Shown here: piece after piece, positions 1 to 8,285 of the stretch
How positions within the stretch are numbered: position 1 is the stretch's first letter
How the letters are laid out: the number at the start of each line of letters is the position of its first letter
NCBI GenBank assembly: GCA_942493135.1
Contig: OW818684.1
Location: forward strand, 6,634,001-6,698,000
Origin: Planctellipticum sp942493135
GTDB lineage: Bacteria > Planctomycetota > Planctomycetia > Planctomycetales > Planctomycetaceae
DNA length: 64,000 nt
Reading direction: 5' to 3'
Notes under the pieces: model-generated
Databases searched by the model: none
What the model was told of the DNA's origin: nothing
Seen by the model: only the letters and a program-made list of their open reading frames with translations
Made by a program: the position numbers and the translations under genes

Positions 1-369
1 CAGAAACAGGAGTTCGCCCGTATGGAACAGGCTGCCAGTCAGCAGCTCGGCCAGCTCAAGCAACGCGGTGAAAAGGCCCTGACGCAATACTCCCGCGAAG
101 TGGTGGCCAAGGTGGCGACCGATCTGCGGGGCAAGATCCGTCCGATCTGCCAGGAAATCGCCGCGAAGCGCGGGCTCGGGATCGTGGTTCCCAAGAATGA
201 AGGCTTCCTGTTGAGTGTTGACCCGGGCGTCGACATCACCGCCGAAGTTATTGAAGCCCTCAAGGCCCAGGGCGTCTCCGCTCCGCCGACCGCAGCGGTT
301 GCAGCTCCGATGCCCGTCGAGAGCGACACAGCCGCTCAGCCCGCACCGGCTGGAGAAGAACGTCAGTAA
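1..369 (+). CDS. OmpH/Skp-like periplasmic chaperone, C-terminal part
   Basis: The reading frame is open from the first base, so the 5' end lies outside the window; the ATG at 22 is probably internal. What remains is a charged helical stretch (KQEFARMEQAASQQLGQL) followed by a short globular end with the signature VDITAEVIEALKAQG, which resembles the DITdeVi end of OmpH/Skp proteins. In the family these are exported trimeric chaperones for outer-membrane proteins. The tail after about codon 95 is Ala/Pro-rich and probably disordered. The family call rests on the terminal motif and coiled-coil character only. Confidence 0.6.
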   Translation, partial: QKQEFARMEQAASQQLGQLKQRGEKALTQYSREVVAKVATDLRGKIRPICQEIAAKRGLGIVVPKNEGFLLSVDPGVDITAEVIEALKAQGVSAPPTAAVAAPMPVESDTAAQPAPAGEERQ

Positions 370-636
370 TCGAAGTCGCACAAATGCAAGACTTTGTACG
401 AAGCGGCTCGCCCCTGAAATGGAGCGTGCCGCTTTCTCCTTTTGTCCAGTGTGAGTTTTCAGGCCGGTTGGAGGACTTTGCGGGGAAGGGAGCCTTTCGG
501 GTTTGTCCCGAAATCTCATCAGTCCGGGCAGGAAACCGTCGAAAGGAACGGGTGTGTCGTTCGGCATTGACGTCGAAAGGCCAGCCCAGGGTCCGGGCGC
601 CAGTCCTTGTATAGACGGTGCCGACAGGACTTTCGC

Positions 637-1701
637 ATGCGAATTCATTGCTCGCTGGTCATTGGCATTCTCCTCGGCGTGTGGTTCTGGCCCGCAAAAG
701 TCGCCGGGCAGGAAGCCGCACCGATCCCGCGGCAGGGTGCAACTGGCAGCCGTCTGTGGGTCGTCAGCACTCGCGACGGCCGTGAAGTGGAAGGTGGCCT
801 GGCGCCGGCGGAATTCCGCGTCTGGAACGGCGCGTCCCGCGGACTGGGACGCGAATGCACGATTCGCGACCTGGTCTCAGGTCTTGCTCCGCAGACGCCG
901 CTCGTAGTCATGGTGCACGGCAGTTTCGTCGAGTGGAAGTCGGTCGTCCGCGACGCCTTTCCCACGTTCTGCTGGCTGCAGGGAAGCTCGCCGATGACGC
1001 CGCTCAATGTCATCGTCTTCAGCTGGCCGAGCGATACCACGCCGCAGATGAATCTGGCGGCCGACGTAAACTTTCTCGGCCGACGGGCCGGGCTGCAGGG
1101 CGTTTATCTCGCGGATCTGCTGTCGCGGATTCCGCCCGAACATCCAGTCTGCCTGATCGGGCACAGTCACGGCGGGCGCGTGGTCGCAGCCGCCCTGCAT
1201 GTCCTGGGAGGAGGGCAGGTCGAAGGCTGGCGATTTGCTGGTGGACAGTTCCAGGGGCATCGCATTCGCGCGGTGCTGGCGGCCGCGGCCGTGGACCATC
1301 ACTGGTTGAACCCCGGAGAACTCTACGATCGGGCTCCGGGACGCGTAGAAAAGATGATCAATCTGGTCAATCAGGAAGATCTGCCGCTGGTGATCTATCC
1401 GCTGCGCAGCCCAGCGTTATCGCAGGCCGTGGCGCTGACAGGCTTCCGGCCGGAAGATCGCCGCGCGATCGGGCCGGCGGCCAGCCGGCTGCTTGACATC
1501 GACGTGACCGATCTGATCCTGACACGGCACACCTGGGCCAATTACTACCGCCAGCCGGAGATCGCGGCCTTGATCAGGCCGCATGTCTTCTTCGACGGCA
1601 CCGACGATCCGGAGGCCGTGCGGCAATCGCTGCAGAAGATCCCGCCAGGTCTGATCCGCGAGTCCTCTACGGAAACGGGTGGGAACAGCGGCCTGAAGTG
1701 A
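637..1701 (+). CDS. Secreted alpha/beta hydrolase
   Basis: A 354-residue protein with an N-terminal signal segment (about residues 5-24, cleavage near AGQEA). It has the core features of an alpha/beta hydrolase: a first strand ending in a HG turn (VVMVHG, near residues 90-95) and the nucleophile elbow GHSHGG with Ser177. The acid and histidine of the triad cannot be assigned with certainty. The substrate is unknown; the layout is compatible with a secreted lipase or esterase. I chose the ATG at 637 over an in-frame ATG at 607 because it puts the hydrophobic segment at the N-terminus. It stands alone, convergent with the lipoprotein gene downstream. Confidence 0.7.
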   Translation: MRIHCSLVIGILLGVWFWPAKVAGQEAAPIPRQGATGSRLWVVSTRDGREVEGGLAPAEFRVWNGASRGLGRECTIRDLVSGLAPQTPLVVMVHGSFVEWKSVVRDAFPTFCWLQGSSPMTPLNVIVFSWPSDTTPQMNLAADVNFLGRRAGLQGVYLADLLSRIPPEHPVCLIGHSHGGRVVAAALHVLGGGQVEGWRFAGGQFQGHRIRAVLAAAAVDHHWLNPGELYDRAPGRVEKMINLVNQEDLPLVIYPLRSPALSQAVALTGFRPEDRRAIGPAASRLLDIDVTDLILTRHTWANYYRQPEIAALIRPHVFFDGTDDPEAVRQSLQKIPPGLIRESSTETGGNSGLK

Positions 1702-1707
1702 AACGGC

Positions 1708-1744
1708 GACGGGCCGGCGGTTCCTGATAAACCGTCGGCCCGTC
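1708..1744. terminator. Hairpin between convergent genes
   Basis: A 15-bp stem (1708-1722 with 1730-1744, one G-T pair) and 7-nt loop start six bases after the hydrolase stop, facing the lipoprotein gene coming the other way. There is no T-run, so it is a terminator candidate by position and stem strength only. Confidence 0.45.
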
Positions 1745-1786
1745 AGTCCTCGGAGCGAAGCATCCGGCGCATTGCCGAGGGATTCT

Positions 1787-2035
1787 TCAGTTGCGGCTCC
1801 GCTGAGCCCGCTCTTCTTCCTCGACGCGTTGCGCCTCCGGTTTGGCCGCCTTGACCGTGCTCTCGAAGTGCGCTCGCTCTTCGGCGTCAACTTCAGCCAT
1901 ATGTTGCCGGACGGCCTCTTCATTGCCCTCGTAGGCAATTCCGTCCGAATTGGCGCTGCCGCAGCCCGGCATCATGGTCAGGCTGGCGAGAAGTGCGGCG
2001 GCGAGAGGCCAGGCAAAGAATCGAGATGTTCGCAT
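1787..2035 (-). CDS. Small lipoprotein
   Basis: An 82-residue protein with a lipoprotein signal: MRTSRFFAWPLAAALLASL followed by MPGC, where the cysteine would be lipidated. The mature part is short, strongly charged and helical (many Glu, Arg and Gln) with no domain I recognise. It lies 113 bp downstream of the DUF1559 gene on the same strand. This pseudopilin-then-small-lipoprotein order recurs twice further along the window, although this lipoprotein does not resemble the other two in sequence. Function unknown. Confidence 0.6.
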   Translation of the reverse strand: MRTSRFFAWPLAAALLASLTMMPGCGSANSDGIAYEGNEEAVRQHMAEVDAEERAHFESTVKAAKPEAQRVEEEERAQRSRN

Positions 2036-2148
2036 CGGATGCAGATCCTGAACGAGTGGAATTCGATGGAATCGCCAGCCCGGCGGATCGTCTCTCCAAT
2101 CCGGCGGGCTGACGCATTGATTGATATCGGAAGCGTTGACGCTTGCGT

Positions 2149-3027
2149 CTAGAATTCGCCGAGCGTCTGTCCGTCGTTCCGGACGCAGAGCCGGCGGAAG
2201 GTTTCGGCGTCGACGTTGTAGGAGATGGAACGGACTGAACCGTCGACGAGCACTGCGTTGAACGCTCCGTCGTGTGAAGAACCGAATCGGCTGCTCCAGT
2301 AAGCCGGCGGTTCGACGGGGTGTTGCGAGTCGTGCTGCGGGAGCCAGGTTGCACTCCCGATCCGGTATTCGTCCTGGTCCCAACCGGAGTTGGGCCACGG
2401 TTCGTTGTCCCCTCCCGATCCGCCAAAGTTCTTGGGGTTGGTCTGCTTCTCTCCCACCAACAGTGTGTTGGAAGTCCCGTCGCTGATGAGCGCGAAATTG
2501 ACAGGAGGTTTGCAGGCGCGTCGAGCCCCGGCGCCGTTGTAGTTTCCGTCGCCGGCACAGATTGCATAGTCAGACTTGGCGGAGCTGCCGTACATCATCG
2601 GGGGACGGCGGGAAGCGCAGAAGTAGGTGCCGACCGCTTTCTGATAAATCTTCGTATCGCTCGGCTCGTTGTACAGATTCGCCTGCTCGATCTGGGGCAG
2701 GATCTGATACATCCAGTTCCAGCCGCCGCGCCACTTCGAGTTGCAGCACATGCTGCAATCCCAGGCGCTGGCCGTGCTCGCTCGCGTGTCGTCGTTGCCG
2801 CCATCCGGCAGGAAGCTGTAGATGTCAACGTAATTGTGAAACGCCAGGCCAATCTGCTTGAGCTGGTTCTTGCACTGCGTCCGACGGGCAGCTTCGCGGG
2901 CCTGCTGTACGGCGGGGAGCAGCAGAGCGATCAGGATCGCGATGATCGCAATCACGACCAGCAACTCGATCAGTGTGAAGCCCTGCGGGCGCGTACGGCG
3001 AGACAGTTCGGGCGGGGTGAGAGTCAC
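2149..3027 (-). CDS. DUF1559 pseudopilin-like protein
   Basis: A 292-residue protein with a type IV pilin-like N-terminus: a short basic leader, the prepilin peptidase site QG|FTLIELL, then the long hydrophobic helix VVIAIIAILIALLLPAVQQAREAA. The C-terminus carries the DUF1559 ending with a D-G-S-V-R motif and the terminal LGEF. Planctomycetes encode very many such proteins; they are thought to be pseudopilins of a type II-like secretion or surface system, but their roles are largely unknown. The tract CSMCCNSKW near residue 95 is cysteine-rich, unlike the other two copies here. The ATG at 3027 gives a 14-residue leader. Confidence 0.9.
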   Translation of the reverse strand: MTLTPPELSRRTRPQGFTLIELLVVIAIIAILIALLLPAVQQAREAARRTQCKNQLKQIGLAFHNYVDIYSFLPDGGNDDTRASTASAWDCSMCCNSKWRGGWNWMYQILPQIEQANLYNEPSDTKIYQKAVGTYFCASRRPPMMYGSSAKSDYAICAGDGNYNGAGARRACKPPVNFALISDGTSNTLLVGEKQTNPKNFGGSGGDNEPWPNSGWDQDEYRIGSATWLPQHDSQHPVEPPAYWSSRFGSSHDGAFNAVLVDGSVRSISYNVDAETFRRLCVRNDGQTLGEF

Positions 3028-3344
3028 GGCAGATCCTTCTCAATGAAAATGAAAACGAGGCGGGAACGCCAACCAGGCGTTACGAGTCCGGCAAGTGAGG
3101 AGCTGGCCTCCTCCAAGGCGAGGTCGGGGATTAAACCGCGTCATCGTGAGGATCTGTTGAAGGGATTGTGAATAAGCATAAATACTGATGGTTGACGCTG
3201 CGTCGTCGGGGCAAGTTCGCGTTTTGCCTTGGATTGATGCGTACGAACGGGATCGGACGCCTGCTGGCGACGGAGCCTCGCGGCATGCACCTGTCCGCGG
3301 ATAGACTGACGTCGTGGCCCTGATTGACTCCGGGAGAGATAACG
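3028..3344. other. Divergent intergenic region
   Basis: 317 bp between the leftward DUF1559 gene and the rightward DUF1080 gene. It must hold promoters for both, but I could not pick convincing -35/-10 pairs. No RNA gene, strong hairpin or coding segment seen. Confidence 0.4.
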
Positions 3345-4664
3345 ATGTGTCGAGTCCTGTCGATTGCGCTGCTGGTCTACGCCGTGAACGTGCACGCCGC
3401 CGAGGACGGCTTCGTCCCGTTGTTCAACGGCGAGGATCTCTCCGGCTGGAAAATCGTGAACGTCGCGCCTGGCACGTTTTCCGTCCGCGACGGGATGATC
3501 GTCAGCACTGGCAAGCCGACCGGAACGCTCCGCACCGACCGGATGTATGAGAATTTCATCGTCGAGCTGGAATGGCGGCATCTGCAGCCAGGCGGCAATG
3601 CGGGGCTGTTCGTCTGGGGCGATCCGATCACGCATGTCGGAGTGCCGTTTTCCCGCGGGATCGAAGTGCAGATCCTCGACGGACGAGAGACGGCCAACTA
3701 CACCAGTCACGGCGACGTCTTCTCAATCTGGGGCGCCCGGATGAAGCCGGATCGCCCCCATCCGAATGGTTCGGAACGCTGCCTGCCGAGCGAGAAACGG
3801 TGCAATCCTTCGCCCGAGTGGAACCACTACCGCGTGACCTGCCGGGACGGTGCGTTGACGCTGGCGGTGAATGGCAAAGAAGTCTCCGGCGCCACGGAGT
3901 GCCGGCCCAGAAAAGGCTACTTGTGCCTGGAGTCCGAAGGTTCGGAGTGCCATTTCCGCAATCTGCGGATCAAAGAACTCCCCTCGACGAATCCCGCACC
4001 GGAAGAAATCGCCCTGGAAGCGACCGGGTTCCGGCCGCTTTACACCGGAGTCGATCTCAGCGGCTGGAAAGCGACCGACGAGCATCAGGCGCACTGGAAG
4101 GTCAACGACTGGAAACTGTCCTACGACGGCCAGTGCACGGCGGCCGATCCCCATCTCTGGACCGAACAGGAATTCGGTGACTTCGAACTGATCTGCGACT
4201 GGCGATTCACGGGCAAGGCGGTGAAGAAGTCCTGGTCCCGGATTCTGCCGTCAGGCCTCGATTCGCTGGATGCAGACGGAAAGCCGGAGTTGATTGAAGT
4301 CGACGATGCCGGGGACAGCGGGATCTATTTGCGCGGCAGCGACAAGTCCCAGGTCAATATGTGGTGCCGGCCGGTCGGGTCGGGGGAGGTCTACGGCTAT
4401 CGGACCGACGCCAGCCAACCGGCCGAAGTCCGTGCCGCGGTGACCCCGAAGCTTCGGGCGGACAAGCCCGTCGGCCAGTGGAACCGGTTCCTGATCACGA
4501 TGCGCGGCGATCGGCTGACGGTGCGGCTCAATGGCGAGCTGGTGATCGAAAACGCCCAGTTGCCGGGAGTCCGACCTCGCGGACCGCTGGCCCTGCAGCA
4601 TCACGGCGACGCCATCGAGTTCGCCAGCATCCTGATTCGCGACCTGCCGCCCGAATCGCCGTAG
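3345..4664 (+). CDS. Secreted double DUF1080 protein (3-keto-disaccharide hydrolase family)
   Basis: A 439-residue protein with signal peptide (MCRVLSIALLVYAVNVHAAE) and two DUF1080 (LamG-like, 3-keto-disaccharide hydrolase) domains. The first starts FVPLFNGEDLSGWK (residues about 23-220) and the second FRPLYTGVDLSGWK (about 228-439). In Pfam the family covers beta-sandwich glycan-active proteins, some shown to hydrolyse 3-keto-glycosides; which domain is catalytic here is not visible. I chose ATG 3345 because GGGAGAG lies just upstream; a TTG 21 bases earlier is possible. The stop codon TAG lies within the left arm of a dispersed 23-bp inverted repeat. Confidence 0.85.
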   Translation: MCRVLSIALLVYAVNVHAAEDGFVPLFNGEDLSGWKIVNVAPGTFSVRDGMIVSTGKPTGTLRTDRMYENFIVELEWRHLQPGGNAGLFVWGDPITHVGVPFSRGIEVQILDGRETANYTSHGDVFSIWGARMKPDRPHPNGSERCLPSEKRCNPSPEWNHYRVTCRDGALTLAVNGKEVSGATECRPRKGYLCLESEGSECHFRNLRIKELPSTNPAPEEIALEATGFRPLYTGVDLSGWKATDEHQAHWKVNDWKLSYDGQCTAADPHLWTEQEFGDFELICDWRFTGKAVKKSWSRILPSGLDSLDADGKPELIEVDDAGDSGIYLRGSDKSQVNMWCRPVGSGEVYGYRTDASQPAEVRAAVTPKLRADKPVGQWNRFLITMRGDRLTVRLNGELVIENAQLPGVRPRGPLALQHHGDAIEFASILIRDLPPESP

Positions 4665-4730
4665 GGCAGGCTCCCGCCTGCCGATCTGTAGACGCATTGC
4701 ACGATTCCGGCAGGCGGGAGCCTGCCCTAC
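4661..4730. repeat. Dispersed palindromic repeat, family A (inverted pair)
   Basis: Two perfect 23-bp complementary arms (4661-4683 and 4708-4730) share the core GGCAGGCTCCCGCCTGCC, with a 24-nt loop. A third identical arm lies at 40120-40142. The core is itself palindromic. The left arm includes the DUF1080 stop codon. It could act as a transcript end, but no T-run follows. Confidence 0.85.
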
Positions 4731-4771
4731 GCTACCGACCCCGAGAATCAGGGGTGTTTGGGAAATCTTCG

Positions 4772-4810
4772 TTTTCACTCGCCACTAACCACTAACCACT
4801 GATCACTTCT
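4772..4810 (-). repeat. Dispersed AGTGG-type repeat, family C
   Basis: On the minus strand this tract starts within the last codons of the protease gene and continues as iterated GTTAGTGG/GCGAGTG units. Related tracts lie at 8244-8285, 39434-39480, 40039-40080, 40483-40572, 43059-43097 and 43131-43172. Confidence 0.75.
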
Positions 4811-5711
4811 TTTGTTCAATGAGCCGCATCAGGCGGGACGTCGGCACCGCCGCTTTGACGACCATCTGCAGCGGGGAATCGTCCCGTGCGATCTCCTCGT
4901 CGCCCGGATAGACGACAGCGGTGGTCATCGTCGCAATTCCCACAACGTTCCCCTGGCGATTGAGCACTGGACCGCCGCTGGAGCCATACGCGAACTCGGC
5001 GGTGATGGACATCCAGTAGGTCAGCTCCCGGCGTTCGCGCAAGGTGTAGTACCGCGTGATCGACCCCTGGGTGTACGTGTAAAAGGCGTCGGCCGGATGG
5101 CTGAGCACGCCGACCCAGGCCCCGACGGGCTCGTGCAATTCGACAGCCAGCGGCGTCAGCCCAGCGGCGTCGATCCTGATGATCGCCAGGTCTTCGACAA
5201 TGTCGCAGGCCAGCAGGTCGGTGACCGGATGCACCCGACCGTCGTGCGTGCAGACGCCAAAGAACTCGTCGCCGATGTCCAGAAACATATGGCAATTGGT
5301 GACCACGACGCCGTCGGCGGACAGCACCCAGGCGGTTCCCATGCTGACATCTTCCCAGCGCGGCCGATCGTCGTTGACGTACTCGACCGAACCGATCGCC
5401 AGCGTGCTCTGCAGAGCCCGTCGGTAGATTTCCTCAGGGGACAAGGTTTTATCGGCGGCGGCGGGGAGTGTCAGGCTGCATTTCCCGGGTTTGATTTTCG
5501 CTTTCAGATCCGTCGGAGCCAGGCATTTGCCCGCCTTGGCCAGCTTGCCGAGGCGATTGGCGAAATTGCGGACGAACTCCCGGTCGTCCTGGTAGGGCGG
5601 TTCGGTTCTCGGAACGGGATCCTCGGCCCGCAGCGCCGGAGCTGCGACGATCAGCAGCATCCACGGAACGAGGAACCAGGGAGACGGTCGGTTCTGACGA
5701 ACTGGCGACAT
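4803..5711 (-). CDS. Secreted trypsin-like serine protease (S1 family)
   Basis: A 302-residue protein with an N-terminal hydrophobic export segment (residues 12-29, ending ALRAED). The protease core has a plausible triad: His141 in TNCHMF, Asp174 in VEDLAIIRID and Ser245 in GSSGGPV. There is no PDZ domain, so it is not a full HtrA/DegP. The His motif NCH instead of the usual AAH is unusual but the fold markers are in order. The ATG at 5711 follows GGGAG and gives a normal signal peptide; an in-frame start 48 bases upstream would add a non-hydrophobic leader. The final codons run straight into a family C repeat. Confidence 0.8.
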   Translation of the reverse strand: MSPVRQNRPSPWFLVPWMLLIVAAPALRAEDPVPRTEPPYQDDREFVRNFANRLGKLAKAGKCLAPTDLKAKIKPGKCSLTLPAAADKTLSPEEIYRRALQSTLAIGSVEYVNDDRPRWEDVSMGTAWVLSADGVVVTNCHMFLDIGDEFFGVCTHDGRVHPVTDLLACDIVEDLAIIRIDAAGLTPLAVELHEPVGAWVGVLSHPADAFYTYTQGSITRYYTLRERRELTYWMSITAEFAYGSSGGPVLNRQGNVVGIATMTTAVVYPGDEEIARDDSPLQMVVKAAVPTSRLMRLIEQKK

Positions 5712-5778
5712 CAATCTGACTCCCGGGAACTGGCGGCATTCGAGCGAGCTGTCGGACACGCCGGCAGCGGTGATTGGA

Positions 5779-6459
5779 TCAGGCTTCGTTCAAAGGAGGA
5801 AGCCCTTTCCGCGGGCAGACCTCCAGCAGCGGACATTCCCCGCAGCGCGGCCGGCGAGCGATGCAGATTCTGCGGCCGTGATGGATCAGCCGGTGCGCGA
5901 AGTTGACCCATTCTTCGCGGGGTAACAACTCCATCAGATCCCGTTCGATCTGCTCGGGGCTGGCGCTGGCGGTCAGACCCAGGAGGTTCGTGATCCGTTT
6001 GACGTGCGTATCGACCACAACCCCGGTGGCAATGCCGAACGCCGTCCCCAGCAGCACGTTGGCCGTCTTGCGACCGACTCCGGGCAGCCGGATCAGCTCT
6101 TCGATCGTCCGCGGGAGTTCGCCGCCGAAGTCGTCGACCAGCCCCCGGGCCATTCCAATCAGGTTGGCGGCTTTGGACCGGAAAAACCCCGTACTGCGGA
6201 TGATCTCCTCCAGCTCGGTCTGGTCAGCAGCGGCCAGCGCGGGAGCGTCTGGAAACCGCCGGAACAGTTCCGGAGTCACGATGTTGACTCGCTCGTCCGT
6301 GCACTGCGCCGAGAGGATCGTCGCTGCCAGCAACTGAAACGGAGTGGTATGGTGCAGGGCGCATTCGGCGACGGGATAGGTCGCCGCGAGGCGGCGAGCG
6401 ATTTCCAGTGCCCGCGCCTTGCGGGCGATTTTCGATTCGCGCAAGCGGGGCGCGGCCAT
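5779..6459 (-). CDS. nth: Endonuclease III (DNA glycosylase/AP lyase)
   Basis: Removes oxidised pyrimidines and cuts the abasic site in base-excision repair. The 226-residue protein has the helix-hairpin-helix LPGVGRKTANV with catalytic Lys131, the catalytic Asp150 in VVVDTHVKR, and a C-terminal iron-sulfur cluster motif with Cys199, 206, 209 and 215 in the canonical C-x6-C-x2-C-x5-C spacing. Length matches the family. I chose ATG 6459 because AAGGA lies 7 bases upstream; an in-frame ATG at 6495 adds 12 residues. It is followed on the same strand by the protease gene 67 bp downstream, with no obvious functional link. Confidence 0.95.
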   Translation of the reverse strand: MAAPRLRESKIARKARALEIARRLAATYPVAECALHHTTPFQLLAATILSAQCTDERVNIVTPELFRRFPDAPALAAADQTELEEIIRSTGFFRSKAANLIGMARGLVDDFGGELPRTIEELIRLPGVGRKTANVLLGTAFGIATGVVVDTHVKRITNLLGLTASASPEQIERDLMELLPREEWVNFAHRLIHHGRRICIARRPRCGECPLLEVCPRKGLPPLNEA

Positions 6460-6706
6460 CCGGAGTCCTTCTGATACGGGATTCCCAATCGACAATGGTC
6501 AGCCGCCAGGAGCTGACTCCGGCTTGCGGACGATCCGTTCTTGCGTCAACTTGTCGCAGATGTTGCGACTGACCGGCGACAACTGGCGACAGCGTACTAG
6601 AATTCTGGAGGCTGGCGTCAGTCTGACAAGGGTGACGCGGCAATTCGCGGACATGGCGGAACGCGTTGGCGAACAGGAACGATCTTTACCGTCAGGATGG
6701 CAATGC

Positions 6707-7408
6707 ATGACTGATGCTGGCTTTCTCGATCCTGCACTACTGGACTTTTCCGGGCTGGCGCCGCTCTTTCCGTTGCCGAACGTGGTCCTGTTTCCCTATG
6801 CCGTGCTGCCGCTCCACATTTTCGAACCCCGGTATCGCCAGATGACCGCCGATGCGCTCGCGGGCGAAGGCTACCTCGCCATGGCGCTTCGGAGGTCCGC
6901 TGGACAGGAAGAGCCCGGCGACGGCCAGCCAGCCATCCACGACGTCGTCGGACTGGGAAAAATTATTGCGCACGAGCGGTTGCCGGACGGTCGGTATTAC
7001 CTCTTTCTGCGCGGACTGGCGCGGGCGCGGGTTCTGCGGGAAGTGGAGAGCGACCGGCTCTATCGAGTCGGGAAACTGAAACTCTGTCCGGAGACCACTC
7101 CCGAACTGCCGGTCGAAGAATGTGAGCGACGGTGCCAGACCCTGATGCAGTTCGGAAAGAAACTGCTCCCCAAGTCGGATCTGGATGACGTGTTTCGGCA
7201 TGCCCTGGCGATGCCGGTCCCCCTGGCGGCGGTTTGCGACATTCTCGCCGCGGCTCTGCCGCTCCCCGCTCCGGTGTTGCAGACCTTGCAGGATGAGCTT
7301 CGCGCGGATCTGCGCAGCGCCCATCTGCTGCAACTGATGCGACATCTGCAGGGGGACTCTCGCCCCGATCCGCAACTCACCTTTCCACCGACCTTCAGTT
7401 CGAACTGA
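6707..7408 (+). CDS. Lon N-terminal (substrate-binding) domain protein
   Basis: A 233-residue stand-alone version of the N-terminal domain of Lon protease: LFPLPNVVLFPYAVLPLHIFEPRYRQM near the start is the domain's signature (quoted in two overlapping parts: LFPLPNVVLFPYAVLPL and HIFEPRYRQM). The AAA+ ATPase and protease parts of Lon are absent. In the family such proteins are cytoplasmic and suspected substrate adaptors, but roles are mostly untested. Start: ATG 6707 is preceded by CAGGATGG; in-frame ATGs further up (for example 6652) are possible. Apt follows 101 bp later on the same strand. Confidence 0.8.
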   Translation: MTDAGFLDPALLDFSGLAPLFPLPNVVLFPYAVLPLHIFEPRYRQMTADALAGEGYLAMALRRSAGQEEPGDGQPAIHDVVGLGKIIAHERLPDGRYYLFLRGLARARVLREVESDRLYRVGKLKLCPETTPELPVEECERRCQTLMQFGKKLLPKSDLDDVFRHALAMPVPLAAVCDILAAALPLPAPVLQTLQDELRADLRSAHLLQLMRHLQGDSRPDPQLTFPPTFSSN

Positions 7409-7509
7409 GGGGGAAGAGCCGTCTCGCCGATGGGTTTGCTCTTTGCCGGATGGGTAGTCAGAATCGGTCGAGTCTCGGGTTCCAGATTTCAGCAGGTCAG
7501 TAACTTCCC

Positions 7510-8046
7510 ATGGTGCATCCGCTCGATTTGAAGCAGTACATCCGCAACGTACCGGACTTTCCGAAGCCGGGGATCATGTTCCGCGACATCACGCCCCTCC
7601 TGGCGTCGCCGATCGCGTTTCAGCATGCGATTGATCTCATCGCCGAGCGCTATGCGGATACGAAGCCGACGGCGATTCTGGGGGCTGAGTCGCGCGGGTT
7701 CATCTTCGCCGCTCCGCTGGCGGTCCGGCTGGGAGCGTCGTTCATTCCGATCCGTAAGCCGGGCAAACTCCCCTGGCAGACCCGGCGGCTGGACTACGAC
7801 CTGGAATACGGCAGCGACGGCCTCGAAATGCACATCGACGCCTTCCAGCCCGGCAGCCGCGTCCTGCTCGTCGACGACCTGCTGGCGACCGGCGGCACCA
7901 TCGACGCCTGCACGAAGCTCGCAGAGGGCTCCGGCGCCGAAATCGTCGGCCTGGCCTTCCTGATCGAGCTGACCTTTCTCAAAGGCCGGGACCGCCTCGG
8001 CAACCACGACATCTTCAGCCTGATCCAGTACCACGGCGAAGACTAG
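7510..8046 (+). CDS. apt: Adenine phosphoribosyltransferase
   Basis: Salvages adenine to AMP using PRPP. The 178-residue protein has the family start (YIRNVPDFPKPGIMFRDITPLL), the ESRGFIF segment and the PRPP-binding loop VLLVDDLLATGGT near residues 119-131. Length is typical of bacterial Apt. The ATG at 7510 has a modest AGGT upstream. A strong hairpin terminator lies about 90 bp after the stop. Confidence 0.95.
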   Translation: MVHPLDLKQYIRNVPDFPKPGIMFRDITPLLASPIAFQHAIDLIAERYADTKPTAILGAESRGFIFAAPLAVRLGASFIPIRKPGKLPWQTRRLDYDLEYGSDGLEMHIDAFQPGSRVLLVDDLLATGGTIDACTKLAEGSGAEIVGLAFLIELTFLKGRDRLGNHDIFSLIQYHGED

Positions 8047-8134
8047 GTGCGTGACCGCGCGGGACGGCCGCGTCTCGGCATGGGTTAGAGCATGCGCCTC
8101 AATAGCCGCGGGATGCCGTCAGAATGGAAATCGC

Positions 8135-8176
8135 AAACGGGAAGCGGGAGAGTCCTCCCGCTTCCCGTTTTGGTTG
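8135..8176. terminator. Intrinsic terminator, probably bidirectional
   Basis: A perfect 16-bp stem (8135-8150 and 8155-8170) with 4-nt loop AGTC, followed on the + strand by a T-rich tract (TTTTGGTTGTTTTT) and flanked by A residues on the other side. It lies between apt and the convergent PVC-type gene and fits a terminator for both. Confidence 0.85.
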
Positions 8177-8243
8177 TTTTTCACGCGACACGGACTTCCC
8201 CCCTCGCCCAACAACTTCGTCGGAAGAGGGCCAACACTTTCTT

Positions 8244-8285
8244 CTCCTCACCAACCACTAGACACCAATCACTAGCCACTTCTTA
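8244..8285 (-). repeat. Dispersed AGTGG-type repeat, family C
   Basis: On the minus strand the stop codon of the PVC-type gene begins the tract TAAGAAGTGGCTAGTG, which continues as GATTGGTG/TCTAGTGG units. The opening matches the + strand at 40482-40497 with one mismatch. Confidence 0.75.

Noticed and set aside
2320..3171. 283-codon + strand frame opposite the first DUF1559 gene
   Set aside because: Shadow of a protein with an unmistakable prepilin N-terminus.
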